Program-made: the position numbers and the translations under genes
Notes under the pieces: model-generated
Told to the model about the DNA's origin: nothing
Seen by the model: only the letters and a program-made list of their open reading frames with translations
Databases searched by the model: none
NCBI GenBank assembly: GCA_027318915.1
Contig: DAHVOH010000005.1
Coordinates: 4,183-68,182, forward strand
DNA: 64,000 nt
Direction: 5' to 3'
Source of the DNA: Clostridiales bacterium
GTDB lineage: Bacteria; Bacillota_E; Sulfobacillia; Sulfobacillales; JAIMBI01
Part shown: one piece after another, positions 35,953 to 44,049 of the stretch
How the letters are laid out: every line of letters begins with the position of its first letter
Numbering within the stretch: the stretch's first letter is position 1

Positions 35953-37365
35953 TCACGCCGTCGGCTTCAAAACCAGGACCCACCAGCCGTCCGGGTAGGA
36001 GACCAGCACCTGGTGCGTGCCGATGGCCATGAGCAGCGTCGGCGTGCTGTTTGTCCGACCGGGTGGCGCCGGCAGAGTGAGCCACGTTTGGGTGGCGCCC
36101 TGCCAGCGGAAGAGTGCGCCCTGATTGTCCGCATACAGCAGATCCCCGTTGGCAAAGGCGGTCAGCTGGCCCACGCCGCTGGTGTTGGGCTGGGGGAGGG
36201 GGATGAGAGACCAGCCGGCCCCGGGGCCCTTCCACTCTTCCAAAACGGCCGGCGGCCCGAGCAACAGGGCCGCCACACGCCCTTGCGGCGTGACGACCAT
36301 CTGCGTGGGCGCCGTGCCGTTCGGCCACGGCAGGCCGATGTTGTGCCACCCCCGGCCGTCGTTGCGCGACAGCAGCACCGGTCCCATGCCGGCCTGGCCC
36401 GTCGGCGCCAATGAGACGGCGGCCAGGATGCGGCTTCCGTGCTGACCGACGGCGAAAGTCGCCACCGAAAATCCCTGAGGCGCCTGGTAGCGTGCTTGCC
36501 AGTGAACCCCGTCGGAGGAAAGATACAGCGTGCCGTCGGCCAACGCCCAAAACTGATGGCCCAGCGCCACCAGTTGGGTGATCGGCGCCGCCGGCATGGA
36601 GTCCGGCTGCCAGACGCCTGACCGGCTCGTACGGAGGTACAGCTGCTCGGTGCCGGTGGGTGATTCCGTGAGCAAGAGGGCCCGCGCCGGTTCGGCGGGA
36701 AGGGCGGCCACCTGACTCTGGAGGGCCGCGGCGCCCGGATCCATCGCCCAATGGACATCCATGGCGCCGGTGAGGAGCGCCCACTCGGCCCCGTGGGTAA
36801 TATAGACGTCCTGCCCCGCCGCGCTGAAGGACGAGAGAGGGGTGAGACCCCCCGATACCCAGTAGCCGGCCGCCGACCCCGTCACCGGATCCTGGGCAAC
36901 CGGCACCGGGTCGGTCCCATTGGCATACCAGACCGGCTGGTTGTTCTCAAAACCCACGGCCAACTGGCTCTCGGGACCGCTGCGCACCGCCACCACCACA
37001 TCGGCCGGAAATCCTTTGACCGTGGCGTGGCCCGTGTACAACGTCTCTTGCCAGGGCCGCGAGTGGGGAACGGCCCACACCGGCAGTGAACTCTGCGCCA
37101 CCAAGCCCAGACGCGCCCACGGATCAGGCTGAACCGAAGCCGTTCTCGAGGCCGGAGCCAGAGCCAGAGGCAGGCGCGACACGTGCCCGTAGGCCGCCGC
37201 CGCTAAAAGCGCGGCTGCCGCAGCTGCCGCGCCCAATGCATATCCGGGGCCACGCCGACGACGGCGACGCCACGCCCGCGGGTCAAACCGAGAATCAAAA
37301 TGAAGCTCGTGCTCATCCAGGAGGCGATCCAACACTTCGCCGGGGTCACGCTCTCGTCCCCCCAC
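35953..37365 (-). CDS. Putative anti-sigma/sensor: short cytoplasmic tail, TM helix, exported propeller-like domain
   Basis: 470 aa. Residues 1-40 are charged and cytoplasmic (ERDPGEVLDRLLDEHELHFDS, then RAWRRRRRR), one membrane helix is at about 41-60, and the rest is an exported domain with repeated GG-x-W/ D-G-x-x-W blocks (FWALADGTLYLSSDGVHWQ, LLSRNDGRGWHNIGLPWPNG), typical of BNR/photosystem-stability-like propellers. GTG start 4 nt after the ECF sigma stop, so the pair is cotranscribed. This position is the hallmark of a cognate anti-sigma factor, though no zinc-binding anti-sigma motif is seen. Confidence 0.72.
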   Translation of the reverse strand: MGGRERDPGEVLDRLLDEHELHFDSRFDPRAWRRRRRRGPGYALGAAAAAAALLAAAAYGHVSRLPLALAPASRTASVQPDPWARLGLVAQSSLPVWAVPHSRPWQETLYTGHATVKGFPADVVVAVRSGPESQLAVGFENNQPVWYANGTDPVPVAQDPVTGSAAGYWVSGGLTPLSSFSAAGQDVYITHGAEWALLTGAMDVHWAMDPGAAALQSQVAALPAEPARALLLTESPTGTEQLYLRTSRSGVWQPDSMPAAPITQLVALGHQFWALADGTLYLSSDGVHWQARYQAPQGFSVATFAVGQHGSRILAAVSLAPTGQAGMGPVLLSRNDGRGWHNIGLPWPNGTAPTQMVVTPQGRVAALLLGPPAVLEEWKGPGAGWSLIPLPQPNTSGVGQLTAFANGDLLYADNQGALFRWQGATQTWLTLPAPPGRTNSTPTLLMAIGTHQVLVSYPDGWWVLVLKPTA

Positions 37366-37369
37366 AGTG

Positions 37370-37888
37370 TTAGTCCACCTCCTCCCGGATCACGGGCTCC
37401 AGCAGCGGGCGCAAATGCTGGCGAGCGCGGTACAGCCGCGTCTTGACCATCTGCTCCGACAAACCCAGAATTTGCGCGGTATCCTTCAACGAATGGTCCA
37501 AATAATAAAACAGGAGGATCACCTGCTGCTCCAGCGGCTTGAGCGCCTCCACCGCTTGACCGACCGCCATGGCCTGCTCCCGATCCGGTCCCAGGGGCGC
37601 GGTGCCGAACAGCTCCTGCGGATCCACGGCGTCTTCCGGATGCCGATGGTGATAGCGCATCCGATCCCGGCACAAGTTCACCACGGTTTGATACAGCAGG
37701 GCGGTGGACAGAGACTCCACACCATGACGCAGACAATGCCGCCAGAGACGGTAAAACGCCTCTTGCGCCACATCCTCCGCCTCCGTGCGGTGCCGCAGCG
37801 TAACGTAGGCCAACCGCAGCGCCCGGTCGCCGTTCTCCGTTACAAATGCGGTATACGCGTCCTGCAAGGCCTCGCCCAGGGCGGCCAC
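37370..37888 (-). CDS. ECF-type RNA polymerase sigma factor
   Basis: 172-aa group 4 sigma factor. Region 2: ALRLAYVTLRHRTEAEDVAQEAFYRLWR; region 4: ALKPLEQQVILLFYYLDHSLKDTAQILGLSEQMVKTRLYRARQHL. GTG at 37888 with GGAAGGCG upstream. It is followed within 4 nt by the membrane sensor gene. In the upstream region on its own strand, AACCT and CGTTGAC are spaced about 15-16 nt and could be an autoregulated ECF promoter. Confidence 0.93.
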   Translation of the reverse strand: MAALGEALQDAYTAFVTENGDRALRLAYVTLRHRTEAEDVAQEAFYRLWRHCLRHGVESLSTALLYQTVVNLCRDRMRYHHRHPEDAVDPQELFGTAPLGPDREQAMAVGQAVEALKPLEQQVILLFYYLDHSLKDTAQILGLSEQMVKTRLYRARQHLRPLLEPVIREEVD

Positions 37889-37938
37889 CCGCCTTCCCGG
37901 TCACACGAATGTCAACGCCGTCATGCTCTTTCAGGTTA

Positions 37939-37954
37939 CACCATCTAGACGGTG
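37939..37954. promoter_or_regulatory. Near-perfect 16-bp palindrome upstream of the sigma gene
   Basis: CACCATCTAGACGGTG differs from its reverse complement by one base pair of symmetry. It lies 51 nt before the sigma start and 48 nt before the VOC gene start, so it may be an operator serving either direction. Confidence 0.4.
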
Positions 37955-38001
37955 CCGCAAATATCGGCCATACCTGGATCAAACGCGAAAGGAGCACACC
38001 C

Positions 38002-38364
38002 ATGGCGACCCTGAGTTTAGGACCCCTCATCCTGTTCACGCCCGTGTTCGAGGAGTGCCGGCACTTTTACGAGGCCGTGCTGGGAACCGAACCCCAGTCC
38101 GTGCACGACGGCTACGCGGAATATCGATTGGGAAGCACGGTGTTTGCCCTGCACCGCTCCGACGGACCGGCGTCGCCGGCGGGACGGCTTCATCTGCATT
38201 TTGCGACGTCCGATTTGAACGGCGTCCTGGAGCGGGCAACCGCCGCCGGGTTCCCCCCCACCGCCACCCCGGTTCAGCAGGCGTGGGGCCGCGAAGCGCA
38301 CTTCACGGACCCGGCCGGATTCGGCTTCGAAATCGTCGAGATGCCGGGGGAGGAGGCCGTATGA
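38002..38364 (+). CDS. VOC/glyoxalase-like protein
   Basis: 120-aa vicinal-oxygen-chelate domain: FTPVFEECRHFYEAVLGTEP (first beta-alpha), LHFATSDLNGVLERATAAGF and FTDPAGFGFEIVEMP at the end. Only one complete set of half-domain elements, so it probably dimerises. Function could be lyase, dioxygenase or resistance protein; not decidable. ATG at 38002 with AAAGGAG. Its stop overlaps the next ATG (ATGA), so the two genes are coupled. Confidence 0.87.
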   Translation: MATLSLGPLILFTPVFEECRHFYEAVLGTEPQSVHDGYAEYRLGSTVFALHRSDGPASPAGRLHLHFATSDLNGVLERATAAGFPPTATPVQQAWGREAHFTDPAGFGFEIVEMPGEEAV

Positions 38365-38840
38365 CCGACGCCATCCGCCGCGTGGAAACAGTCCTGGCCG
38401 AAGCCGGATTCCCCGCCGCGGTGGTGGAGCTGGACCACTCGGCGCGCACGGCGTACGATGCGGCCGCGGCGCTGGAGTGCACGGTCGCGCAGATCGCCAA
38501 GTCGCTCATCGTCCTGGGCACCGTGTCCGGACGATTGGCGCTGGTGCTTATTCGCGGCGGCGATCACTTGGACCTGGACCGTCTGTCGACGGCTCTCGGG
38601 GAGCCGGCGGAGATGGCGCCGGCTGCAACCGTCAAGCGAACCACCGGGTTTGCCGTGGGCGGCGTGCCACCCGTCGGCCATCTGACGCCGCTGCCGGCCT
38701 GGATGGACCGGCGCTTGTGGGAAGAAGACCCCGTGTGGGCGGCGGCCGGCCACCCGCGCGCCGTCTTTCGGACCACGGGGCCCACATTGGCCCAGTTGAC
38801 CCAAGCCCAGGTGCTAGATATCGCCGTGCCGGACGTTTGA
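38361..38840 (+). CDS. YbaK/ProX-type aminoacyl-tRNA deacylase
   Basis: 159-aa YbaK domain, a family that hydrolyses mischarged tRNA (for example Cys- or Ala-tRNA-Pro). Conserved block TVAQIAKSLIVLG with the key Lys, LVLIRGGDHLDLDRLS, and the GFAVGGVPPVGH signature (PVG-HL). Translationally coupled to the VOC gene by ATGA. The last 27 nt overlap the convergent pyrophosphatase gene. Confidence 0.92.
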   Translation: MTDAIRRVETVLAEAGFPAAVVELDHSARTAYDAAAALECTVAQIAKSLIVLGTVSGRLALVLIRGGDHLDLDRLSTALGEPAEMAPAATVKRTTGFAVGGVPPVGHLTPLPAWMDRRLWEEDPVWAAAGHPRAVFRTTGPTLAQLTQAQVLDIAVPDV

Positions 38841-39314
38841 GTGATGGACGCGGCGGCGGCACTCGGCCAATAGCGCTTCGGCAGCCGTCTGCCCTTGCCA
38901 TTCGCCCACCGTCGCGGTCAGTCCCTGCAACTCCTTGTATGTGGCGAAAAAGTGGGAGATCTCCTTGAGAACGTGCGGCGGCAAATCCTCCAACGCCTGC
39001 ACTTGGTCGTAGCGCGGATCGTCATGGGCGACGGCCAAGAGCTTGTCGTCCACGCCGTGCTCATCCTGCATGGCCAGCAGGCCGACGATGCGCGCTCTCA
39101 GCAGGCAGCCCGGAAAGGTGGGCTGGCTGATGAGGACGATGACATCCAACGGATCGCCGTCCTCCGCCAGCGTATCGGGCACGAACCCATAGTCGGCCGG
39201 GTAGTGGAAGGGTGAGTACAGGACACGGTCTAGCCGGATCCGGCCGGTCTTGTGATCCACCTCATACTTGTTTTGACTGCCGGTGGGAATTTCGATAAGC
39301 GCTTCGACGACCAC
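38814..39314 (-). CDS. ppa: Inorganic pyrophosphatase (family I)
   Basis: Hydrolyses pyrophosphate in the cytoplasm. Signature DGDPLDV, with IEIPTGSQNKYEVDHKTGRI at the start and FHYPADYGFVPDTLAEDGDP. About 166 aa, the bacterial norm. The GTG at 39314 is preferred: AAAGGAG lies 7 nt before, and the N-terminus then matches the family; ATGs further up would add 7-15 odd residues. Confidence 0.94.
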   Translation of the reverse strand: MVVEALIEIPTGSQNKYEVDHKTGRIRLDRVLYSPFHYPADYGFVPDTLAEDGDPLDVIVLISQPTFPGCLLRARIVGLLAMQDEHGVDDKLLAVAHDDPRYDQVQALEDLPPHVLKEISHFFATYKELQGLTATVGEWQGQTAAEALLAECRRRVHHSNVRHGDI

Positions 39315-39369
39315 GGTCACTCTCCTTTGCCCCATGATACCGCCAAATGGGGACCGCACCGAAAGCGCC

Positions 39370-39399
39370 CTGAAATCGCCGGCTCCGTCCTGCTATGAT
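39370..39399 (+). promoter_or_regulatory. Promoter of yajQ
   Basis: CTGAAA (39370-39375), 18-nt spacer, TATGAT (39394-39399) preceded by TGC, an extended -10. The leader to the ATG at 39454 is about 47 nt and carries AAAGGAA. Confidence 0.5.
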
Positions 39400-39453
39400 G
39401 CCAGTGGGACGCCCGTTTCGTCCGGGCGCGCTTCGCATCGAAAGGAACGGGAC

Positions 39454-39948
39454 ATGGCCAAGGACAACTCGTTTGATGTGGTATCGGAGCCCGATTTGGG
39501 CGAAGTGACGAACGCGGTCGATCAAACCCAGCGCGAAGTGGGGCAGCGGTATGACTTCCGGGGCCATGACGTGGTCGTCCAATGGGACGGGGACGCCGTC
39601 ATCACGCTGGAGGCGCCCGCCGGGCTGGTGATGGACGCCCTGGTGACGGTTCTGGAACAAAAATTGGCCCGCCGCGGTGTATCCCTGCGCTTCCTGGACA
39701 CAGGCGAGCCCGAACCGCGCGGACATGATCGCGTCCGCCTCACGGTGCGCTTAAAACGCGGACTCAGCGCGGAAACGGCCAAAGCCATCGTGCAGAGCAT
39801 CCGCGCGTTGAAATTGAAGGTGGAGGCGCAAATTCAGGGCGACCTGGTTCGGGTCAGCGGCAAAAGCCGCGACGACCTTCAGGCGGTCATCGCGCACCTA
39901 AAGCAGCAGGATTTTGGTGTGGAACTCGGCTACACCAACTATCGCTGA
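39454..39948 (+). CDS. yajQ: YajQ-family nucleotide-binding protein
   Basis: 164-aa DUF520/YajQ protein with two ferredoxin-like halves: NSFDVVSEPDLGEVTNAVDQ at the start, YDFRGH, LKRGLSAETAKAIVQSIR, and the conserved end LKLKVEAQIQGDLVRVSGKSRDDLQ...QDFGVELGYTNYR. Members bind nucleotides; cyclic di-GMP binding is known in Xanthomonas. ATG with AAAGGAAC upstream. Ends at a strong hairpin. Confidence 0.95.
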   Translation: MAKDNSFDVVSEPDLGEVTNAVDQTQREVGQRYDFRGHDVVVQWDGDAVITLEAPAGLVMDALVTVLEQKLARRGVSLRFLDTGEPEPRGHDRVRLTVRLKRGLSAETAKAIVQSIRALKLKVEAQIQGDLVRVSGKSRDDLQAVIAHLKQQDFGVELGYTNYR

Positions 39949-39976
39949 CGGCCGGCCCGAGCGCGAGCGCCGCCTC

Positions 39977-40010
39977 CGCTGAGGCCGGCCCCGAGGGTTC
40001 GGCCTCAGCG
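39977..40010. terminator. Bidirectional hairpin terminator between yajQ and pepC
   Basis: Eleven perfect pairs (CGCTGAGGCCG and CGGCCTCAGCG) around a 12-nt loop, lying between two convergent genes. No T-run on either side, so it may stop transcription imperfectly or protect 3' ends. Confidence 0.6.
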
Positions 40011-40024
40011 ACGGCGCCGGCGGG

Positions 40025-41386
40025 TTAGCGGCCGGAGGCCAGGGAACCCATCGGATCCCAGGGTTGGAGGACAATGGGTTCGGTGTCCAGGGCGGCCAAA
40101 ATGTCCGGCGTCAGGTACTTCTTTTGCACGACCACTTGGTACATGAACTGGTCAAACCAGTCGTCGCTCATCACGAAGTATCCCTTGTTGCCCGGATCGG
40201 TGCCCCAGCTGTTCTCGACCTTCCAGCGGTTCGGCCGGCCATCCACGACGTTGACGCCGGTGAACACCATGGCGTGGGTCATCAAGCTTTCGCCATAGTC
40301 CAGCCGCTCCGCCTTGCTGAGTTCAAACGGCATGCCCAACACCGACGCGTAGTCATACAGCGACAGATCCATGATGCCCGCTTCGCGGTCCATCATCTTG
40401 CCCACGTCGCAACCGAACCATACCACCTCATTGTCCATCAGCTGCGCCAAGGCGGCCTGACGCAGCACCTCTGATTCGACATTCAGGTACAACACGTCAC
40501 GCCCTCCCTTGACGTTGCCCAGGAAGCGGACCGTGAAGGTGCGGTTGTAGGGCTTGTCGGCGGTGGGGGCGTTGATGAGGCTCACGTACTGGCGCAGATC
40601 CAGGTCGACATAACGTCGGTAGAAGTCTTGCGGCGTGAGGTGACGGTCGCGATGAAACTGCTCGTCCTTGTCCTGGTACTCGAAGTCGAACGTTGTCGGT
40701 GGCTCGCCCAGAAACGTGCAGAGAGCCACATACACGTCGCCCAGCATCCGCTCCTTCTCCGCCCGCAGAGCATCCAGACCGGCAGTGCCCTGGGCATGGA
40801 GGTCGCGCAGACGGGCGGCGTCCTCACGCAGCTTGGCCGTGAGCAGGGCGTTCATGCCACGCGATTGGCTGCTGTGAAAGCTTTCGGGCATGACCCACTT
40901 CGGCACCACCCCGTATTTCTCCACCAGGTTGACGAACATGTCCCACTGGCCGCCGTCATTGAGCGGGGTCTGCAGCAGCCAAGCGATCAGCCGTCCGTCG
41001 CGCGGCTCATCCAGAGTCTCCAGGATGTTCTCCAAGAAGTAATTGGCCTTCTCGAATTTGTCCCAGAACATCTGATAGGCCTCGGACAGCTCAAAGTCCT
41101 TCAGATTGCACCGTTTCATCACCGGCACGCGCAGCGTGTTGAGGCCGGCGAACATCCAGCAGCGGCCGCTCTGGCGCTGGTTGGTGATGGGTCCGCCTTT
41201 GACGACCTGCGAGAAGGTGTGCTGCATGGCCACCACCGCATCCTGATTCATCGCCACGGCCGCAATGCCATTTTTCTTGACGGCGTTCATCAACGTGCGC
41301 TGGGTGGGGTTCTTGCGAAAACGATCCTGGAACCGCTCCAACAGTTCGGGTCCCACAGCCGCTTTCCGGTCCAGTTCGATGCTCAT
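40025..41386 (-). CDS. pepC: Aminopeptidase C / bleomycin hydrolase (C1B)
   Basis: Cytoplasmic papain-fold cysteine aminopeptidase. Triad: Cys76 in NQRQSGRCWMFA, His in GESLMTHAMVFTG, Asn in WKVENSWGTDPGNKGYF. Other family blocks: LNDGGQWDMFVNLVEKYGVVPK and DVGKMMDREAGIMDLSLYDY. 453 aa, normal. ATG at 41386 has GGAGGA 9 nt upstream; the GTG 9 nt earlier abuts that site. The leader contains a strong hairpin. Confidence 0.95.
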   Translation of the reverse strand: MSIELDRKAAVGPELLERFQDRFRKNPTQRTLMNAVKKNGIAAVAMNQDAVVAMQHTFSQVVKGGPITNQRQSGRCWMFAGLNTLRVPVMKRCNLKDFELSEAYQMFWDKFEKANYFLENILETLDEPRDGRLIAWLLQTPLNDGGQWDMFVNLVEKYGVVPKWVMPESFHSSQSRGMNALLTAKLREDAARLRDLHAQGTAGLDALRAEKERMLGDVYVALCTFLGEPPTTFDFEYQDKDEQFHRDRHLTPQDFYRRYVDLDLRQYVSLINAPTADKPYNRTFTVRFLGNVKGGRDVLYLNVESEVLRQAALAQLMDNEVVWFGCDVGKMMDREAGIMDLSLYDYASVLGMPFELSKAERLDYGESLMTHAMVFTGVNVVDGRPNRWKVENSWGTDPGNKGYFVMSDDWFDQFMYQVVVQKKYLTPDILAALDTEPIVLQPWDPMGSLASGR

Positions 41387-41490
41387 CCGCGACACTCCTC
41401 CGTTCCCGTCCCCGCCGTCGGGCGAGGACCATGCCTATCCGGGGTGCCGCCGCTCTTGGACGCCGCGACGGCCCCATCTTCCCTGTGCCT

Positions 41491-41530
41491 TCAACAAAAG
41501 GGCCGCCAACACCTCTTGGCGGCGGCCCTT
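41491..41530 (-). terminator. Hairpin with T-rich tail in the pepC leader
   Basis: Read on the minus strand, GGCGGCCCTT closes a hairpin with AAGGGCCGCC (10 bp, or 12 bp with a 3-nt bulge in an alternative register) and is followed directly by TTGTTG. It is a terminator-like structure about 110 nt upstream of the pepC start, and 890 nt after the permease stop, so it looks more like a leader attenuator than the permease terminator. Confidence 0.5.
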
Positions 41531-42416
41531 CCGGCCGGAACCGTCCGTCCTGCATCGGAGCCGCCTGGGCCAACCCGCCGGCGGGCGCCGCCTTGGTGGA
41601 GACTGGATCGCGGTCCGGCATCCACCCGCTTGCGCTGGGACACATCTATCCGGGGCCGTTCGGGCGGTTCTACAGGGGTGGGGGAAGAGCGCGTCCGACG
41701 ACGGGCGTACACGCGCTCGTGGGTGTCGCGGATGCGGTGGGGGAGTCGGTTGGCCTTCGGTCCAATGGGGCATTGACCCGGACGACGGTCGGACCCCGGC
41801 CATCCGGTCCGCACCCCCGCACGACGGTTGTGGCCGGGCGCGGATGCCATCCCACCGCCGGGCGCGCAGCCGCCCCGCCCCGTTGACCACCGGCTCACAG
41901 CCGGGGACTTGGTGCCGGGCCTGTCGTCCTCCGGTGGTGGCCCGCCTTGTGGGGGATGCGCGCGCGTCGATCGCCGATGCCGTCCTGGCGGGCGCCGGCG
42001 CTGTCGACGTCGTTTACGCCTTCAGGACCCTCCGGTTCGCTGCTTTGACTCGGGCCTCTTGCTCCCGCGGGCGCGTGGTCTCCACCGGGCCACCGCCGCA
42101 GCGGCCGGCGCGCCAGGTGTTGGGGATTTCGGCGACACCCTGGTTTGACGGACGTGCGTATCGTCGCACAGGGGCTGCGCCCCAACCACCGGTGGGGACG
42201 CCGCGACGGCACCGTCTGTCGGGTGAGCAGCGGCGCGGGGTCATCGGACCCCGGGCCGCCGATGCGCTCACGGCCGCTCCGGATGCCCGCGACGCTGTTT
42301 GGGACCTCGGTCGGCGACGGACGGCGCACGGCCGATTCTTGTGGCCTCCCGAAGCGTCGGACTTGGTCGTCACCGCCCCGGCGCCGGATCTCCCGGTGAT
42401 GGAGGGGCTCGGAGGC
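41531..42416. other. Long region without a convincing gene, pepC leader to permease 3' end
   Basis: About 890 nt. Open frames exist on both strands but are low-complexity Arg/Pro/Gly/Ala sequences. The plus-strand frame over 41935-42420 reads slightly better (VARLVGDARASIADAVLAGA) but has no ribosome site or family and runs on antisense into the permease. A hairpin with GGTGGA/TCCACC arms lies at 41595-41626. Could hold a long leader, decayed DNA or a small RNA; nothing firm. Confidence 0.4.
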
Positions 42417-43862
42417 TCAGGGGGCGTGCTCTTCTGGAGCCACCTCCCGCCGCCGGCGGGCGCGAACCGGCAGATAGGCCAGGGCTGCGGCGCCTGTGAC
42501 CACGACGCCGATGCCCAGCGCGGGGAGCTCGTGCGGTGCGAGGGGCGCCGTGGCGATGATGGCCACGATCAACAGAGCGGCAAAGACGGCGGTCCAGGGG
42601 TAGCCCGGGACCTTGAAGCGCAGCGGGCGGCCGTCCTTCTTCAGCCGGGGCCGGTAGGCGATCTCGGTCACGACGATCAGCAGCCACACGAACAGGGCCT
42701 GGAAGCCCGTGGCCATGACGAGGTAGAGGTAGGCGGTTTTGGGCAGCAGGTAGGCGAGCCCCGCCGCCGCCACCAGTCCCGCGCCGGTGATGGCGTTGGC
42801 GACTCGGGGAATGCCCCCGGAGCTCTTCGCCACCATCCGCGGTGCGTCGTGAATGCGCCCCAGCGTGGCCAGCACCCGATTCGTGGCAAACAGACCCGCG
42901 TTCATCGCGCTCAGCACGGCGACCAAGATGACGCCGTTGAAGACGGTCGCCAGCACGCCCCAGGGGAGAACACCCAAGGCGGCGATGAACGGGCTTTCGG
43001 TCGAGGGGGGAATCTGGGACCAGGGCACGAGGCCGGTCATCACCAAGCTCGCGCCGACATAGAGGACATAAATAGCCAGGACCGTGTTGCGAATGCTGGG
43101 ACCAATGGTCTCCTCCGGACGCTTGACATCGGGTGCCGCCAAGCCCAAAACCCCGGTGCCGGACAGGGAAAACAGCACCAGAACCATCGCGGCGGCGATG
43201 CCGGCCGCGCCATGGGGAAAGAAACTGGGGGCATTCAGCCAAAGGTGTGGGCCCACCGGGGCGTGGACGGGCAGCAGACGCGCAATGGCCAGCGCGCCGA
43301 CGACAATGAACAGCAGGGTGACGCCAATCTTGGTGACGGACATGCCCGACTCAATGCGGCTGAAGTTTTTCACCGGCAGGAAGTTGATGCCGACGATGAG
43401 GGCGGCATAGCCCATGCTGAACACATACACGGGCACCCGGGGCAGCCAGAGCCGCGTGAATATGGCCCCGGCGGTTGCTTCCGCGGCCAGGTTCAGAATA
43501 CTGGAGAACCAGAAGATCCACCCGCCGACGAAGGCCGGACCTGGACCCAGAGAATGGCGCGCGAAGGCCAAGAACGATCCCCGCTCAGGGTCCGCCGCCG
43601 CCATTTCCGCCAGCAGGGCCACTTCCAGCGCCATGGCGGTGGCCCCGATGGCAAAGGAGATGGCGATGGCGGGACCGGCCAGACGGATGGCTTCTCCGGA
43701 AGCCAGGAAGAGTCCGGACCCCATGATGCCGCCCACCGTCATCAGCGTCAGCGGCCCGGCCGTGAGCCGCGCCCGTCGTGGTGATCGGGGGCCGGGCCCG
43801 TACCGGTGCGCGACAAGTTCCGACTGGGTGGCTCCGACCGGCGTCTTCACCTTCATGGCCAC
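42417..43862 (-). CDS. APC-family amino acid permease
   Basis: Twelve-helix amino acid/polyamine permease in the cytoplasmic membrane. MTVGGIMGSGLFLASGEAIRLAGPA is the signature glycine-rich helix 1; EMAAADPERGSFLAFARHSLGP matches helix 3 region; the end has a basic cytoplasmic tail. 481 aa if the GTG at 43862 is used; ATG at 43856 is also possible. A strong AAGGAGG sits about 12 nt before an out-of-frame ATG-CTG-TGG-CCA-TGA, a four-codon ORF whose stop overlaps the 43856 ATG, so reinitiation is conceivable. Substrate unknown. Confidence 0.92.
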   Translation of the reverse strand: MAMKVKTPVGATQSELVAHRYGPGPRSPRRARLTAGPLTLMTVGGIMGSGLFLASGEAIRLAGPAIAISFAIGATAMALEVALLAEMAAADPERGSFLAFARHSLGPGPAFVGGWIFWFSSILNLAAEATAGAIFTRLWLPRVPVYVFSMGYAALIVGINFLPVKNFSRIESGMSVTKIGVTLLFIVVGALAIARLLPVHAPVGPHLWLNAPSFFPHGAAGIAAAMVLVLFSLSGTGVLGLAAPDVKRPEETIGPSIRNTVLAIYVLYVGASLVMTGLVPWSQIPPSTESPFIAALGVLPWGVLATVFNGVILVAVLSAMNAGLFATNRVLATLGRIHDAPRMVAKSSGGIPRVANAITGAGLVAAAGLAYLLPKTAYLYLVMATGFQALFVWLLIVVTEIAYRPRLKKDGRPLRFKVPGYPWTAVFAALLIVAIIATAPLAPHELPALGIGVVVTGAAALAYLPVRARRRREVAPEEHAP

Positions 43863-44011
43863 AGCATGTGCGAACTGAGCCTCCTTATCCCCACGGCATC
43901 CCCAAAGCCACGGAGACGCCGGCCCAGGTCAGGAAAGTGGCGGCCCGCGCGGGTCCGGGCCCTCCTCCTGCCGTCATTCCCGTATGACGCCGCAACGACA
44001 TCATCATAGAC

Positions 44012-44041
44012 TTGACAATGACGGCTGAACGACGTCATACT
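44012..44041 (+). promoter_or_regulatory. Strong promoter of the RHH/DUF4097 unit, apparently leaderless
   Basis: Perfect TTGACA (44012-44017), then TCATAC at 17 nt or CATACT at 18 nt. The ATG at 44048 is 6-7 nt after the -10, i.e. at or next to the predicted transcript start, and no Shine-Dalgarno precedes it. Confidence 0.65.
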
Positions 44042-44049
44042 GGCGTCAT
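44018..44049. repeat. Inverted/direct ATGACG-CGTCAT repeats over the promoter
   Basis: ATGACG begins in the spacer (44018-44023); CGTCAT follows at 44033-44038 and again at 44044-44049, and another ATGACG lies upstream at 43984-43989. Short repeats of this kind, overlapping the -10 and the start codon, are typical operator sites of ribbon-helix-helix repressors, and the first gene encodes such a domain. Confidence 0.5.

Noticed and set aside
41600..41640. T-box riboswitch upstream of pepC (minus-strand GGGTGG...ACCGCG)
   Set aside because: The T-box core needs GGGTGGNACCGCG with one base between; here seven bases separate the halves and no Stem I with a specifier loop was recognised.
41265..43784. 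839-codon plus-strand frame over the pepC leader and permease
   Set aside because: Most of it is antisense to a clear APC permease, with no ribosome site or domain.
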